From Uropetala carovei (taxonomy: Eukaryota > Arthropoda > Insecta > Odonata > Petaluridae), in the NCBI GenBank assembly GCA_036926305.1, contig JAXCHB010000045.1:408001-472000 (forward strand): DNA of 64,000 nt, in the 5' to 3' direction. Under the pieces are notes generated by a model. It saw only the letters and a list, made by a program, of their open reading frames with translations, was not told the DNA's origin and made no database searches. Below, piece by piece: positions 46,065-57,663 of this stretch (positions are counted from its first letter, which is position 1; each line of letters starts with the position of its first letter). The translations under genes and the position numbers were made by a program.

Positions 46065-46164
46065 GCTTTGTCTTGTCTTTTTTTTAATAACGTCGTTGTT
46101 GCCGTATTGTGATACAGTTGGACTTCTGGAGGTCGAACATGGAGGGTAATAACAAAAAAAAATA

Positions 46165-46275
46165 TTCGACTTATGCTATAAAATGCGAGTTATAGCTGGA
46201 AAAAATATTTAGCCCTTTAAAGTGAATTCACTTCGAGTTATGGAAAATTCGAGTTATAGGCATATTCGGATAGAA
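46165..46275. repeat. TTCGAGTTAT repeat cluster (pogo-like MITE?)
   Basis: Several TTCGAGTTATAGG / GCGAGTTATAGC blocks in direct and near-direct order. The style resembles pogo/Tigger-type MITE ends, but no clear TA-flanked termini were found. Confidence 0.3.
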
Positions 46276-46739
46276 GGCGAGACTATGAATACATATTCTC
46301 TATAACTGTATTTCTAAGGAACACAGTTAAGACGGAGAAACGCCAAAAGTCGACTATTATATAAGCAGAGCATTTTACTCTAAGAAAGTTCTACAAAAGG
46401 GAACGCTGGAAAATATGAAATGTTTCATCCTATCTCTCTTTCTTCGCATCATTCATCCTCATATTCCATCTTTGATCCATTTCCTCCTTCATATTCCATT
46501 ACTCCGCTCCATCTCAGAGGGAGAAAAGGGTCAGCAGCTTATTTCCTTCTTCAGAACCGCCACCGTATCCTTAAAACCTTAGAAGAAATAGAGGGGAAAA
46601 AACGCCTGGGTTATTGCAATCTGGGAGAACTCAAAAGAGAGAGAGAGGGAGAGAGGCGGACCATCTGTCGGAAAAATAAGGCAACATTCCATCTCCTTCG
46701 GAATTTACTAGGAAGCAGCGATTACTCCATCATAGGAGC

Positions 46740-47560
46740 ATATTTTTCCTCTTTCTCTCTCTCTATGTCTCTCTTTAACCCTCTCTCCCTCTCTAGCTCC
46801 ACTCTCTCTCACCCACTCTCCCACCCCTCTCTCCCACCCGCTCCCGCCCCTCTCCCGCCCCTCTCCCGCCCCTCTCCCCCGCCCCTCTCCCCCGCCCCTC
46901 TCCCCCGCCCCTCTCTCCCGCCCCTCTCTCCCTCCCCTCACTCTCCTTCCCCCATAGACGATATATCTATCTCCCATTCTCTCTTTCCTCCCCCCTCTTT
47001 CTCCCCCTTCTCTCCCATAGTCTCCCCCACTCTCCCTCTCTCTCTCCCCCTCTAGCCCCCCCTCACTCTCTCACCCTCCCTCCCCTGTCTCCCTCCCCCC
47101 TCTCCCCCTCCTCTCTCCCCCTCCTCTCTCCCCTTCCCTCTCCCCCTTCTCTCTCCCCTTATCTCCCCCCACTCTCCCTCTCCTGTCTCTCCCCCTCTAT
47201 CCTCCCCTCTCTCTCTCCCTCCCCTCTCTCCCCCTCCACTCTCCCCCTTCTCTCTTCCCTTGTCTCCCCCCACTCTCCCCCTCTATCCCCCTATATCCCC
47301 CCTCTCTTATCCTCTCTCCCTCCCCTCTCCCTCCCCTCTCTCCTCCATTCTCCCCCTCCACTCTCCTCTTGTCTCCCCCCACTCTCCCTCCCCTCTATCC
47401 CTCCATTCCCTCCCATCTCTCACCCCCATAGACGATCTATCTATCTCCCCCTCTCTCTTTCCCTCTTTCTCCCCCTCTCTCTTTCCCTCTTTCTCCCCCT
47501 CCACTCTACCCCTTCTCTCTCCCCTCACACCCTCTCTTTCTCTCCAATTGTCCCTCTAAA
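46740..47560. repeat. ~0.8-kb polypyrimidine tract
   Basis: Almost pure C/T on the plus strand, in interrupted CTCTCCCC units, with short breaks (for example CCCATAGACGATATATCTATC near 46955 and a similar block near 47425). All Pro/Ser or Arg/Gly/Glu frames here are composition artefacts. Confidence 0.9.
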
Positions 47561-48462
47561 ACCCATCCCTCGCGAGCAACATTCCTCCGCTTAGAATTTT
47601 TATCCTTCCTTATTCTCTTCCTCCGTCCTTCCATTTATCCATCCTACCGCCGCCTGTGCCATCCAATCTAGCGGCGCGTTCTTTCCGCCTCCATTCCTCT
47701 CCCAACTCTTATCCGCTTCCAAAAAAAAACAAAAATGAAAATATAACATGACACATTTTCCCACTTTTGTTATTTCCGCCAAAATGTAATATCTTTTATA
47801 ATATTCTTCTCTCTCTCTCTCTAGAGTTATTTTTTCCTTTTTATTTTATTGACCATTTTTAAAGCAACAAAAACCTAATTATTTTAGTCGTATTACGTTC
47901 AAAAGGGCTCTCTTTCTTTATAGCGTTTATTTTTAATAAATTTTAATGAAAAATTTCATCAAATTTGAAGCCGTTGTTATTTTGTTGTTCATGTTCAAAT
48001 GGAAATGAACGCTACAATTGTAAGGATGGTAATGGCAGTAAAATCAAATATTTTACGCGATCAAAATCCATGTCATCCGATATTGCATTTTTTTATTTCT
48101 TAATTTTCTTCTTCTTCTTATTATTATTATAGACACGACGTTTTCCTGTTACCTTTTATCAAACTCTGGCATTGCAAGAAAATAGTAAATAAATACCTGG
48201 TTGTGTGCTTTGTCCCTGTTCGTAAATAAATATAAATTGCTTTCAAAACTTCTTTTGCGTCGATTAGTTTTGCTCTTCCTCTCCGTAAACGTTACACATT
48301 TATACAAAAGTTCGAATACTTTCTTCCAGACATTTTTTTTCTCCATCCGTCTCTTAAAATTTATCGTAACATCTTTGACTCCATTTCTTGACGAAATTTT
48401 TCTTGTATTTGTCTCATCTCCACACCCCATGCGCGTATCGATGCGTACATATTTATTATTTT
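47561..48462. other. No gene recognised
   Basis: AT-rich DNA with a CTT/ATT run near 48105-48130. Confidence 0.45.
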
Positions 48463-49139
48463 TACTGTCTCATATACGAAGTATATTGAGAGAGTATTGC
48501 TATCGCGAAAAAATTCGACCTCGAGATTTTTACGGAAATGTACGTTTTTGGTTTAGCTGAGTCCGAAAAGTGGTTTTCGCAATGCCGTCTGTCTGTCTGT
48601 TACTGGCTCTAGAGCCTAAACGGTAGAGCGAAAATGAATGAAATTTCGTACTTAGGCATTTTATTATATAGAGCAGAAGCTATGAATAAATGGTTGACAT
48701 TGCTCAATAATTAAGGAAATTTTATATACGCATTTTAACTACAATTTGATTTTCTCAATATCGGCTCCAACGATGTTGATCAAATTTCTTACAGTTACTT
48801 GAATTTACGACTTCAACAATACTAAATGGTTCATATTTATCAAAAAATGAATACTAGGCTAGTTTATTCTAGGCAACTTTAACAATCATTCGATTTTCTC
48901 AAAAACGGCTGAAACGATTTTGATTAAATTTTGTACAGTTACTTGAGTATACGTCTGCAATAACACTACATATTTCAATCTTCTCAATGAATGAATATAA
49001 GGCTAGTTTATCCTTGGGCAACTTTAACAAAAATTGGATTTTTTAAAAACAGGCTGATATGATTTTCATTTTCTAAAGATAACTAAACGACGCATTAATA
49101 TGTGAGAAAGTTTGTACAATGTATGTTGTACCGATTTTT
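48463..49139 (+). repeat. Family A repeat
   Basis: Complete copy, CATATACGAAGTATATTGAG to ACAATGTATGTTGTACCGA. Confidence 0.88.
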
Positions 49140-50867
49140 AAAATATATCTTTAAATATTCTTCCTCTAGCATCCAATCTTCAGAGAGATTCCATTTTCAA
49201 ATATGGAAGTTGTGATGCCTAGAAGTGCTTACTCAACCCGAGGTCGGGTTATGATGCCGATATTTCCCGAGGGGAAGATCGAAACAAAAGCCATTGACTG
49301 AAACACTTTATTTGCGGCATCACGGAGGAAGTGAGCTCTATATTTGGTCTTTCCGGCCTTTCGGCTGAGCCCTTAATGCAAGCGACTTTCAACGTCACTA
49401 CATCTCCCATGAAAATTTTATGAATTGAGATGAAAATTTCATTTTGCCTCATATACTTAATACTTGAACTTGCGGATAGCGTGAAACGAATTTGTATTTT
49501 AGGTCACCTACGTTAAATCTAACTAATCTTTGGGGAACAAATATTTTCGTTGGTTGGATATCTTATTAATAGATTGAATTTGTGGTTCGTATGATCCATA
49601 TGCTGAAGGCATTAGCTGGAATGTTGAAAATTTTGGAAACAGAAGAAAAATACTGCGAACGGTAATCGAACCCGGGTCTTTCAAGTTGGATATTGTATTG
49701 AATTGAAAATTTTCTGCGCTCTTTATAAATTTCATGTTTTACTTGTAATAGTTTAATGCAGACTATTACCTTTTTTAAATGACTTTTGCATTGACTTCTA
49801 TTTGGTAATTTGTATACTTCTTCTCTTGTATTTATATCCGAAAGACTGTCGAATAACCTTAAATAGACCGAATCTATTTTGACCATTATTTCGCTTGTGA
49901 ATAGACTACCATCAAAACAGGTGTCGGTAATTGGTAATCTCACGATGATTGGTAATCACTGCGTAATATATCAGTCCTAGTTCGATTCCTCAATTTGAAT
50001 AACATGGGATTTGCCGCAGCATATTTTTGATTTGCACTTGAAAATCACTGAAAATAACCGTAGAACCTTGGTACTTTAACCGAAGAACGCCTAAATGAAT
50101 GACAATTCATTTTACTAATGACGAGTTTCAAATTCGCCTAGATTTGATACACAGATTCATTCTAAACACGAAAATATTACGGTTTTTGATAAGAGAATCA
50201 TTCGTGGTCAGGGGAAACCCCATTGTTGCTGATTTGTCAAAATGAAGGCACTCTCTCTATCTCTCTCTCTGAAAAAATATCCGGTAAACAAAGAAAGAAT
50301 ATTCGGATGCGGCGAAATTATATTTGCACTTGAATTCAGATCAATATTCTCCTGGATTATTCGCAAGACGGTATTTTCAAACGGGTGCTGAAATATCACT
50401 CATAACATCAACTACTTCTATTTAAGGAAATCGTAACTAAGTGCGATTTTCTTTCTTTTTTTGAGAAAAAGGCTATTTAGACCTATGTTATCGCTATTCA
50501 TAATTTTAATTTTCCATGCCCTTCATAAACTTTATACTTATCTGCAACAGTTATGGACCATAGCTCTATTTTTGAAGCCAACCAATAAATCATTCTTCAT
50601 TGTTTCGAATATCAATTTTTATTATAATATGGAGGACATGTTACACGTTTTGGAGCATTTTAATCGTGCTAAAGCCGGATTATTCGTTTGTAAACGATTC
50701 TAAATACACTAAGAGACATCTTAAGCCAACAATATATTCTCCGGAGGGTGGATTGTCTCTGACCGTGACAGTAGTCAGGAACAAGGCATGAAGGCAGAGG
50801 GTGCTAGGAATCCCCGGAGGTTAAACACCCACTGCCTCTCTTTCTCATTCTTAGCCAATTCCTTTAA
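49140..50867. other. No gene recognised
   Basis: A tRNA-like relic at about 49660-49705 and a CT run at 50252-50270. Otherwise unique AT-rich DNA up to the LINE fragment. Confidence 0.45.
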
Positions 50868-51900
50868 CCTTAGTCTAACTACCTTCATCTGCCGGACTTT
50901 GTCCAGCGAAGATAAACTTCAATAGCTCCAAGAAGAATAGGAAAAGATCAAGTTGGACATTTTAGGGCTTAGTGAGGCGAGAAGAAAAGGTGAAGGCCTA
51001 TTAGAGTTGAAGAGTGGACATCTTTTTTATTACCGAAGAACTCACACAGTAAGAACAGGAGGAGTTGGATTCATCGTCAACAAAAATTGAAGAATAATAT
51101 CGTGGAAATGGAAAGTTCATCCGAACGGGCAGATAGACTGGTGCTTCAAGTAAATAAGAGATACCAACTTCAAACAGTCCAAGTCTACGCGACAAATTCA
51201 TCATACTCGGATGAGGAAGTAAAGGATTTCTAACAAGAAGTTTGAAAACTGCACGACAAAGGAAGCTGCCATATAAAAGTGGTCATCGGTGATTTCAATG
51301 CCAAGGTAGGAGAACAAAAGGAAGGCGACAGCGCAGTTAGAAAATGGGGCTATGGAGACAGAAACGAACGACAAGACCAACTTTTAGGCTTTGCTGAATG
51401 TACCAGTCTATACATAATGAACGCCTTCTTCAAGAAGAGTTCCAATAGAAAATGGACCAGGAAGGGACCTAATGGCACCAAAAACGAAATCGTCTACATA
51501 GTTGTCAACAAAAAGCACGCGGTTGAAGCTTTCCGTCCTCAGCCAATTTAAAACTGGAAGCGATCATCGATTGGTAAGATGCAGAATAAAGTTCAACTCA
51601 AATTCGGAAAGACAGAAGCTTATAAAGAAGGCTAAGTGCCATGTCAACACGCAAGTGCTAAAAAACGAAAAAAAGAATATTTTCAGCTCCAGCTGAAAAA
51701 TCGATTCTGTGCGCTGGAACACCAAGAAGTTGAATCACAATTTTATTAATGGAGATATTCAATGAAACCGCTCAAGAAATAGGCGGAACAATTAAAACAA
51801 AGTCAGAGAAAAAGTTAACGGAAAAACAAGACTGCTGATGGAGAAAGAAAGAAATTGAAAATTACTAATGACCCTCAGGAAATGAGCCACTTCGCTGAAA
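50868..51900 (+). pseudogene. RTE/BovB-type LINE fragment, endonuclease domain
   Basis: Reading through stops and frameshifts gives the APE endonuclease order: TLSSEDKLQ, LDILGLSEARRKGEG, LLELKSGHLFYY, GGVGFIVNK, then VVIGDFNAKVGEQKEG, YGDRNERQDQLLGFAE, LYIMNAFFKK, RKWTRKGPNGTKNEI and TGSDHRLVRC. The catalytic GDFNAKVG and SDHRLV motifs are present. Several stops (for example after EDKLQ) make it dead. Only a few hundred bases of linker follow before the match fades, with no reverse transcriptase visible. Confidence 0.85.
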
Positions 51901-53669
51901 TAACCTGGAGAAACAATAATTTCAGGATTGGTTGATCTATATGTGAGTTAAACATGGTAAAAATATGGCGGATCTAGGATCAGTTATTGTGAAGTAATCG
52001 GTGCTACATGAGAACTTTTCTAATAACCCAATAAGGATTCATCTTAGAAAGAATGTTTTTTTTTTAAGAGAACCAATGAAAGCTGTTGTATTGAATAAGA
52101 GCATCGGACTTACAAACAAAAGTACCGTGTTTCGATTTGGCGAGAGTTTATTTTTTAAAGATTTATTTTTTATTCATATAATTTTTGTTGCTTTTTTGAG
52201 GAAAAAATAACTCACGGTGTTCGTAAATGAATATACAAAAAAATAAAGGTAACTGTTTTGCTGCTTGAGAAAAAAGCAAAATATAATAATAAATAGTAGT
52301 GTAATTTTGTAATTTTTCATTCATTAATCAGTGGACCTCTGCATGTCTTCGATCGTTCTTTATAATTAACCTAATTCTGCGAAAATATTGTCCATCACAC
52401 CTGTATGAACTCTCAAGATATCCTCGAGAAGGAAAAAATTTATTAGAAATGATGAAAATTAATGAAATTATAAATTACAAACCTTTTCGTTTATTATAAA
52501 TTTTCGCTATTTTCTCAAGCAGTAAATGAGCAGACAGATGAAAATGTGCTGAACGTGAAAATTCCGAAAAAGATTGAATGATTATCTGCCCTGCAAGTGG
52601 AAGATCTGGTTTCGAATCCTTGTCAAGGCAAAAATTTTCTCCTGCATTTTCGGAATTCTTCAACCAAACAGTTATTCAAATTTATTTTCGGTATATTCAT
52701 TCACGAAGACTCTGTACTTATTCAGGAAAGTTCTTGTAAAAACAATGAAAAAGCGCGCCTTATGTAATTTGGTTTGCAATTCTTCCCTCTGTTTTTTTTA
52801 AATTTAGCATGTTATATCCTCATTACGTAGCAAGAATACATCAACTAGCATATCGACTCCTATATTGAAATTTTCTGCATCTCCAGGAACTCAACGCGGT
52901 TACTCAAGAATCATTCCGCTCACGTATGTATGCGCCTTCGTGCTCCACTTTGCATGCTAAGACACTATTCCTCGCAATCCCTTCCATTACCTCCTCCTAT
53001 CCTTTCCTTAACGATATTTCTGTTCTGTCAGCAGGCGTTCACTAGAATCGCCATTCTCCGATACAATGAAGGGCGGAATGGAAGCTGGATCTTAAAAGTA
53101 CATTATTTCCGCCTTCTGCTGAAAGGTTAAGCGACCGTTGAGTCATTCCTCTTAAGTTTCATTCCGACGTCCTAGTCTTCCCAGCTCCTAGACGTTAGGG
53201 ATTTTGTCTCCGGAAAGTTTTTAATGTCGTAAATATCTGCAACCACAGTTGAGTAACGGGGAAGTTGTAAGATTGCATCTAGTGTCTCTTGGGATCTGCG
53301 CGTGATCGGTGAAAGACGGCCTTTACTTACCTCAACTAAGGGTGATACGGAACGGCAAGGAAATTCCGGGAGAAGGGAAAACGAAGCATGTCTTCATTAT
53401 CGAATGGAGTGGATTAGCATTCTTCGGGAGATCTCATCTAAATGCAGGAAGGCAAACTTTTTTAGCTAGAAAAGTTTAACAGAGATTGTTATCGTTTCGT
53501 AGACTCTCTATAGACCAAAGAATATAACTTGGGAAATGAGAGAAAAATATTTACCGAATCAAAATGCTTTGTATATAGTAATCTACAATCGTTACGTAAA
53601 CGCAGTGGAAATAAGTGCGTCCCGATCAATTTATTGCAATATGCGCGCCATATACCTGTTCGTCTGTGA
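51901..53669. other. No gene recognised
   Basis: Unique DNA, with a moderately GC-rich block at 52900-53470 that I cannot explain. Confidence 0.4.
52570..52650 (+). repeat. tRNA-like SINE promoter remnant
   Basis: CTGCAAGTGGAAGATCTGG, then TTTCGAATCC, resembling the 3' half of the tRNA-like sequences at 19.0 and 33.3 kb. A related inverted piece with GGGTTCGATTACCG lies at about 49660-49705. Confidence 0.35.
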
Positions 53670-54105
53670 CATTGGTGCCCAACATGCCGCCCACTAAACA
53701 ATTTTATGCGGCCCAAAGCAAGAGTTTCATAGGTTTCAAAACTTTTTTCATTTATTTTAATTAACTACCAAATAATATTTTCCATGTTGCAAAATCTGTT
53801 AAAATATCTAACGTTAAATTGCGATCTATTAGTAAATATTGTTCAAAGTCAAGTTCTTTTTATCAATGCTGTTTTTGATATCTTTCTCGAAGATATTTCT
53901 AAGATTGGATTCCATCATGATTTTCATTACTGAAACGTTGACCCTAAAAAGATAATTCTAACTTGATTTCCACGCATATGGTGCCTAAGAATCTCTAGGT
54001 ATCTTAGGTTTTAACTATAATCCATTGGGGATTTCCAATGCGGTTCACCGAAGGATTCATTGTAACCAATGCGGCACACCATGCAGAAAGGTTTGCCCTC
54101 CACTG
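53670..54105. mobile_element. hAT MITE
   Basis: Ends CATTGGTGCCCAAC and TTTGCCCTCCACTG. Flanks GTCTGTGA / GTCTATAA, 6 of 8. The body matches 62439-62850 (TTTATTTTAATTAACTAC, TATTTTCCATGTTG). Confidence 0.75.
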
Positions 54106-54316
54106 GTCTATAATAACCTAAATCATTCTTTGGCCGCATAAAAAGAAATTGAATTTAAAAGGAGTTTGTGTTTTTTTCAACTGGCCGAGGATTAGAACAT
54201 TTAATTGATTCTTGACATGGAGCCAGTTTAAAGAGAAATTTTGAATAACTTACGAATAAGGTAATTCTTAATCGTCTCTCAATGATTTATACCTCAGTTA
54301 TTCAGCTATTTTATCG

Positions 54317-54317
<1 letters not shown>

Positions 54318-54346
<29 letters not shown>
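54318..54346. repeat. (TA)n microsatellite
   Basis: Uninterrupted TA dinucleotides. Confidence 0.9.
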
Positions 54347-54351
<5 letters not shown>

Positions 54352-55242
54352 GACATATAACACTTACCTGCTTGACTTGACGGTCGGTCGTCACCGTAGA
54401 AACAAATCTGCCGGAATAATGAATATATAGGAACCGGTTTTTTGGACGTATTATACTTCAGTTTTAAGGCAAAGGAGCATATGATTCATCTCCCACAATG
54501 TAACTTAAATCATGAAAGCACGCCATAAGTCTCGAGCTGGATTTCTTTCCCCAGCTTGTCTCGTGCAATTTTTATTTAAGCGTGGATAATTCTTGCGTCT
54601 CATTACGGTTAAAGTCCTGGACGTATTTTATTTAGAATTTAAAACGGTACTCCTATGTAACCAAGTTCAAGTCCACATATGCTCATTTCCACTAAGGAAA
54701 TTTAATAACCGCGTTTGGGATTCGTCAGAGGAAAACCACGTCGGGAAAATTAATAAACTGAACGTTACAACCGTCTCCGAAAATTTCTAATTAGAATTTA
54801 ATTCCTGGAAGTCGTTTCCTCCTTTCGAGAGGCCCTGTGTATCCAAGGGCGTTACATTCCATTCGTTCCCGTTGGACAATTAGCAAAGGGTGAGCGAGCA
54901 GCTGGCCAACGTAGTAATTTGGAAGATCCGAGTTGTTGAAGACCGACCGTAATTTAATCCGATGGGATGAAGCTGGAGCGGTTAAAAGTTTCATATTATG
55001 GCGAATTCAGGAAGATGGCTCCTGCTGAGGTAGGCGCGAATTGGTTTTTGAAAACGGGGTTGAAATGACGTTCTGCAGCCATCAAGCCGAAATTATATTC
55101 GAGACCAAAGTGCTTATGCGGCTGGTTAGAATATTTGAGTCTCGGTTGAGAGAGCGCGCAGTTGTTGCGGAGAAGATATTCTCGAGCGTCCTCGGCGATT
55201 AGATAAGTCATATTAATAGAAAGGTAGCTTGAGTGCTCAGTT

Positions 55243-55316
55243 ATATATACATACATATATACATACATACATACATACACACACACATATATAAATACAT
55301 GCATACATATATAATT
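55243..55316. repeat. (ATAC/ATAT)n microsatellite
   Basis: ATACATACATAC and related units. Accounts for the Tyr/Val/Met-rich antisense frame here. Confidence 0.85.
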
Positions 55317-56668
55317 TTTGTAGCATTTTGATTTTACCGTATTGGTAGATTGTAGGATAAAGTTAACTCATGCGAAACGTTATTATCGTTCTCGACTCAT
55401 ACCTAAAAATATCCATTAAAGAATATTAAGATAAACTTAACTTATTTGTTTATAATCGCTTATCTTAATTGATCGTGTAACAATGCAAGTGACGCACTAA
55501 ATATGTTGCTCAGGTGATAGCAGCTGGTAATTGATTAATATTGTTAATTCTGCCTTATAAGCTAGAAAGTTAGCGTATTGACTGAGCAGTAGTGTAGATA
55601 TATTACGCATTGCGGCATATATTTTCCATGGAAGGCAAGCTTTTTCCAATAATTACTTTGGCACTTGTATTTACGTTTTGTGATAGAACAATAATTCTGA
55701 AAACCGAATTTTTGGACACATTTATTATAGTAATTATTGAACTAAATATTGCGAAACGAGTAAAAGTCTGACATTGATGTAAATCTCATAAGCCGAGAAG
55801 ACGCCATGATGGCTAATGGTGGTGAAACGAAGCTCTTATGCATGGATGCATCACATTATCCCAATGGTTTGGCATTGGCTTCATAAATGCGTACTCCCAT
55901 CGAGTTCTTGACGGCAGATAGAATTTTCGTTCGGTTCGAAAAATATAAACTCATGCTGTCGGGATGCGATCCGAAGGCTATAATTATTACGTCGAACGTA
56001 AGGAAGGAGTTGGGAAGCAGAACTATTTCCCTATTTACAAGGTTTATATCACTCGCTCTTAAATTACCACGCTGCCTGCACCTGAATGACTCGAGCACCT
56101 GTTGATATTCAATGTAGTCAAGCCCGACAGGGATGGGACTACAAGAAGTTTATGACGCAATAAAGAAGACGGTTTTCATTGTTATGCCATGCCTTCCATT
56201 CATATGTCTTAATCCCATCAAACTTCACTCGACTACGAATACTTTCCTTCGACTTCAAAAGTCTATCTTTATAAGTAGGTAACTTGCAGGTGATAGTTAG
56301 AGAATGCGATAGCTTCTGTTTCTTGGCTAGAATCGTATCACTTACAATTAGATGAATAATAATATGCATGGTATTAAACTCATATATATTATATAAAATT
56401 TTTATTGCTTAGCTTTATTATTAATAGTTTTAATTATCTAACATCTTTTAGTATTTTAAATATAATAACTCACGTGCTAACATCATTACATTTGCGCAAG
56501 AATTTTCGAATTTGTTAAAAAAGAATAATGTATAGTTATTATTGTTTATTTCATCTTGCAGGACTTATTTAAAAATAAATTATTATTTAGGATACTATCG
56601 GCTTCATTGGAAAGGCACAAAACATATAAAGAGAGATAATGCATTTCAACACGAATATTCCAAATCTG

Positions 56669-56674
56669 TTTATT
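56669..56674 (-). promoter_or_regulatory. Candidate poly(A) signal of RASL10
   Basis: AATAAA on the minus strand about 120 nt past the RASL10 stop. Other AT-rich matches are nearby, so the assignment is tentative. Confidence 0.35.
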
Positions 56675-56793
56675 TATTATTAATAGAAGACAACCCATGT
56701 GAATTTGTTATAAATATATAAATTTTGATGCGTCATTAAACAAATACATTATATGTGTCACGGCGTTATCTAGCACAGTTGGTAACTCACGTA

Positions 56794-57663
56794 TCATAGG
56801 ACGTTGCACTTGTTCCTTTCCAGTTCAGGATAAAAGTTATCAGGCACAATTGAAGTACCGTGGTGACGCTGGAGATGGTAATTGGTGGCCAAGCCTTTAC
56901 TGTTCTCACTCAGTTCCCCTGGCACCACTGTTGAGCTATCCTCCGCGCCCTCGACACCCCCTTTCCCCTCCATGGTGTCCACTGCCTGCATCAGTTCCTT
57001 GAACACGGAAACGACCCTCCAGTTGTACTTTGCACTGCACTCCACATACCCGTATCTCCAATGCTTCTGGACGATGTTCGCAATGTCTCGCCTCTCCCGA
57101 GATTCCGCTAGAGCTTTAGCGTTATGCTGCTGCTGCTTGGCCATTAGGGAGTTCACGCGGCTCGGTCCCGGATGGGCCATTGCCTGGCCCGCCTGAGAGC
57201 TTAGAGTTGATAAGGACAGGGACATGCCCGGCAGACCGAAACCAGACGACTGGGCGAAACATGGGACGCCTAAGAACGAACCAGGAGCATGTGATGAAGT
57301 ACTTTCAGGGTTCGATACACCTACGGGACTGTGTAGTCGGTCGTGCTTGTTTCCAACGACGACCACCGGAACGTTCCTCATGTCTCGGCTGCCGGCCATC
57401 TGCTCCCGGAGGCACTTGATGTGCCTGAAGCTGTCGGTGGCGTTGGAGAGGTCGAAGACGAGGACGTAGGCGGTGGCTGACCTGAGTCCGTAGGAGCGGA
57501 AGTCGGTCCACTCGTAGAGGGAGTCGACGGGGAAGTAGGGCACTGGGGGCAGGTCGGAGATCTTGAGGTCGTAGAGGCGTCCGTTGATGACCACGGAGGG
57601 ATAGTAGGTGTGGCGGCGGTCTGTCGGGTAATACGTGTCGCAGAAGTCGTTCCAGACGAATTG
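56794..57663 (-). CDS. RASL10: RASL10 terminal exon
   Basis: The acceptor CTCCACTAG precedes QFVWNDF, and 289 codons run to TGA. The exon carries the effector region, DLPP, VLVFDLSN, NKHD, the long insertion, ECSAKYNW and CNVL. Other long frames overlapping it (57180-57469 plus, 57305-57691 minus) are shadows of its GC-rich codons. Confidence 0.9.
   Translation of the reverse strand, partial: QFVWNDFCDTYYPTDRRHTYYPSVVINGRLYDLKISDLPPVPYFPVDSLYEWTDFRSYGLRSATAYVLVFDLSNATDSFRHIKCLREQMAGSRDMRNVPVVVVGNKHDRLHSPVGVSNPESTSSHAPGSFLGVPCFAQSSGFGLPGMSLSLSTLSSQAGQAMAHPGPSRVNSLMAKQQQHNAKALAESRERRDIANIVQKHWRYGYVECSAKYNWRVVSVFKELMQAVDTMEGKGGVEGAEDSSTVVPGELSENSKGLATNYHLQRHHGTSIVPDNFYPELERNKCNVL

Larger units (their letters stand above)
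54114..56660. other. Intergenic DNA downstream of RASL10
   Basis: Microsatellites, then a GC-richer unique block at 54790-55210 and another at 55800-56110. Neither has a recognisable frame on either strand. Confidence 0.4.

Noticed and set aside
46420..47559. Long Ser/Pro-rich and Gly/Arg/Glu-rich frames on both strands
   Set aside because: Composition artefacts of the polypyrimidine tract. No start context, no domain, all frames open.
9149..49139. CRISPR-like array in the family A tandem units
   Set aside because: Units are ~143 bp, AT-rich, diverged and part of a dispersed repeat. No short constant repeat with unique spacers.
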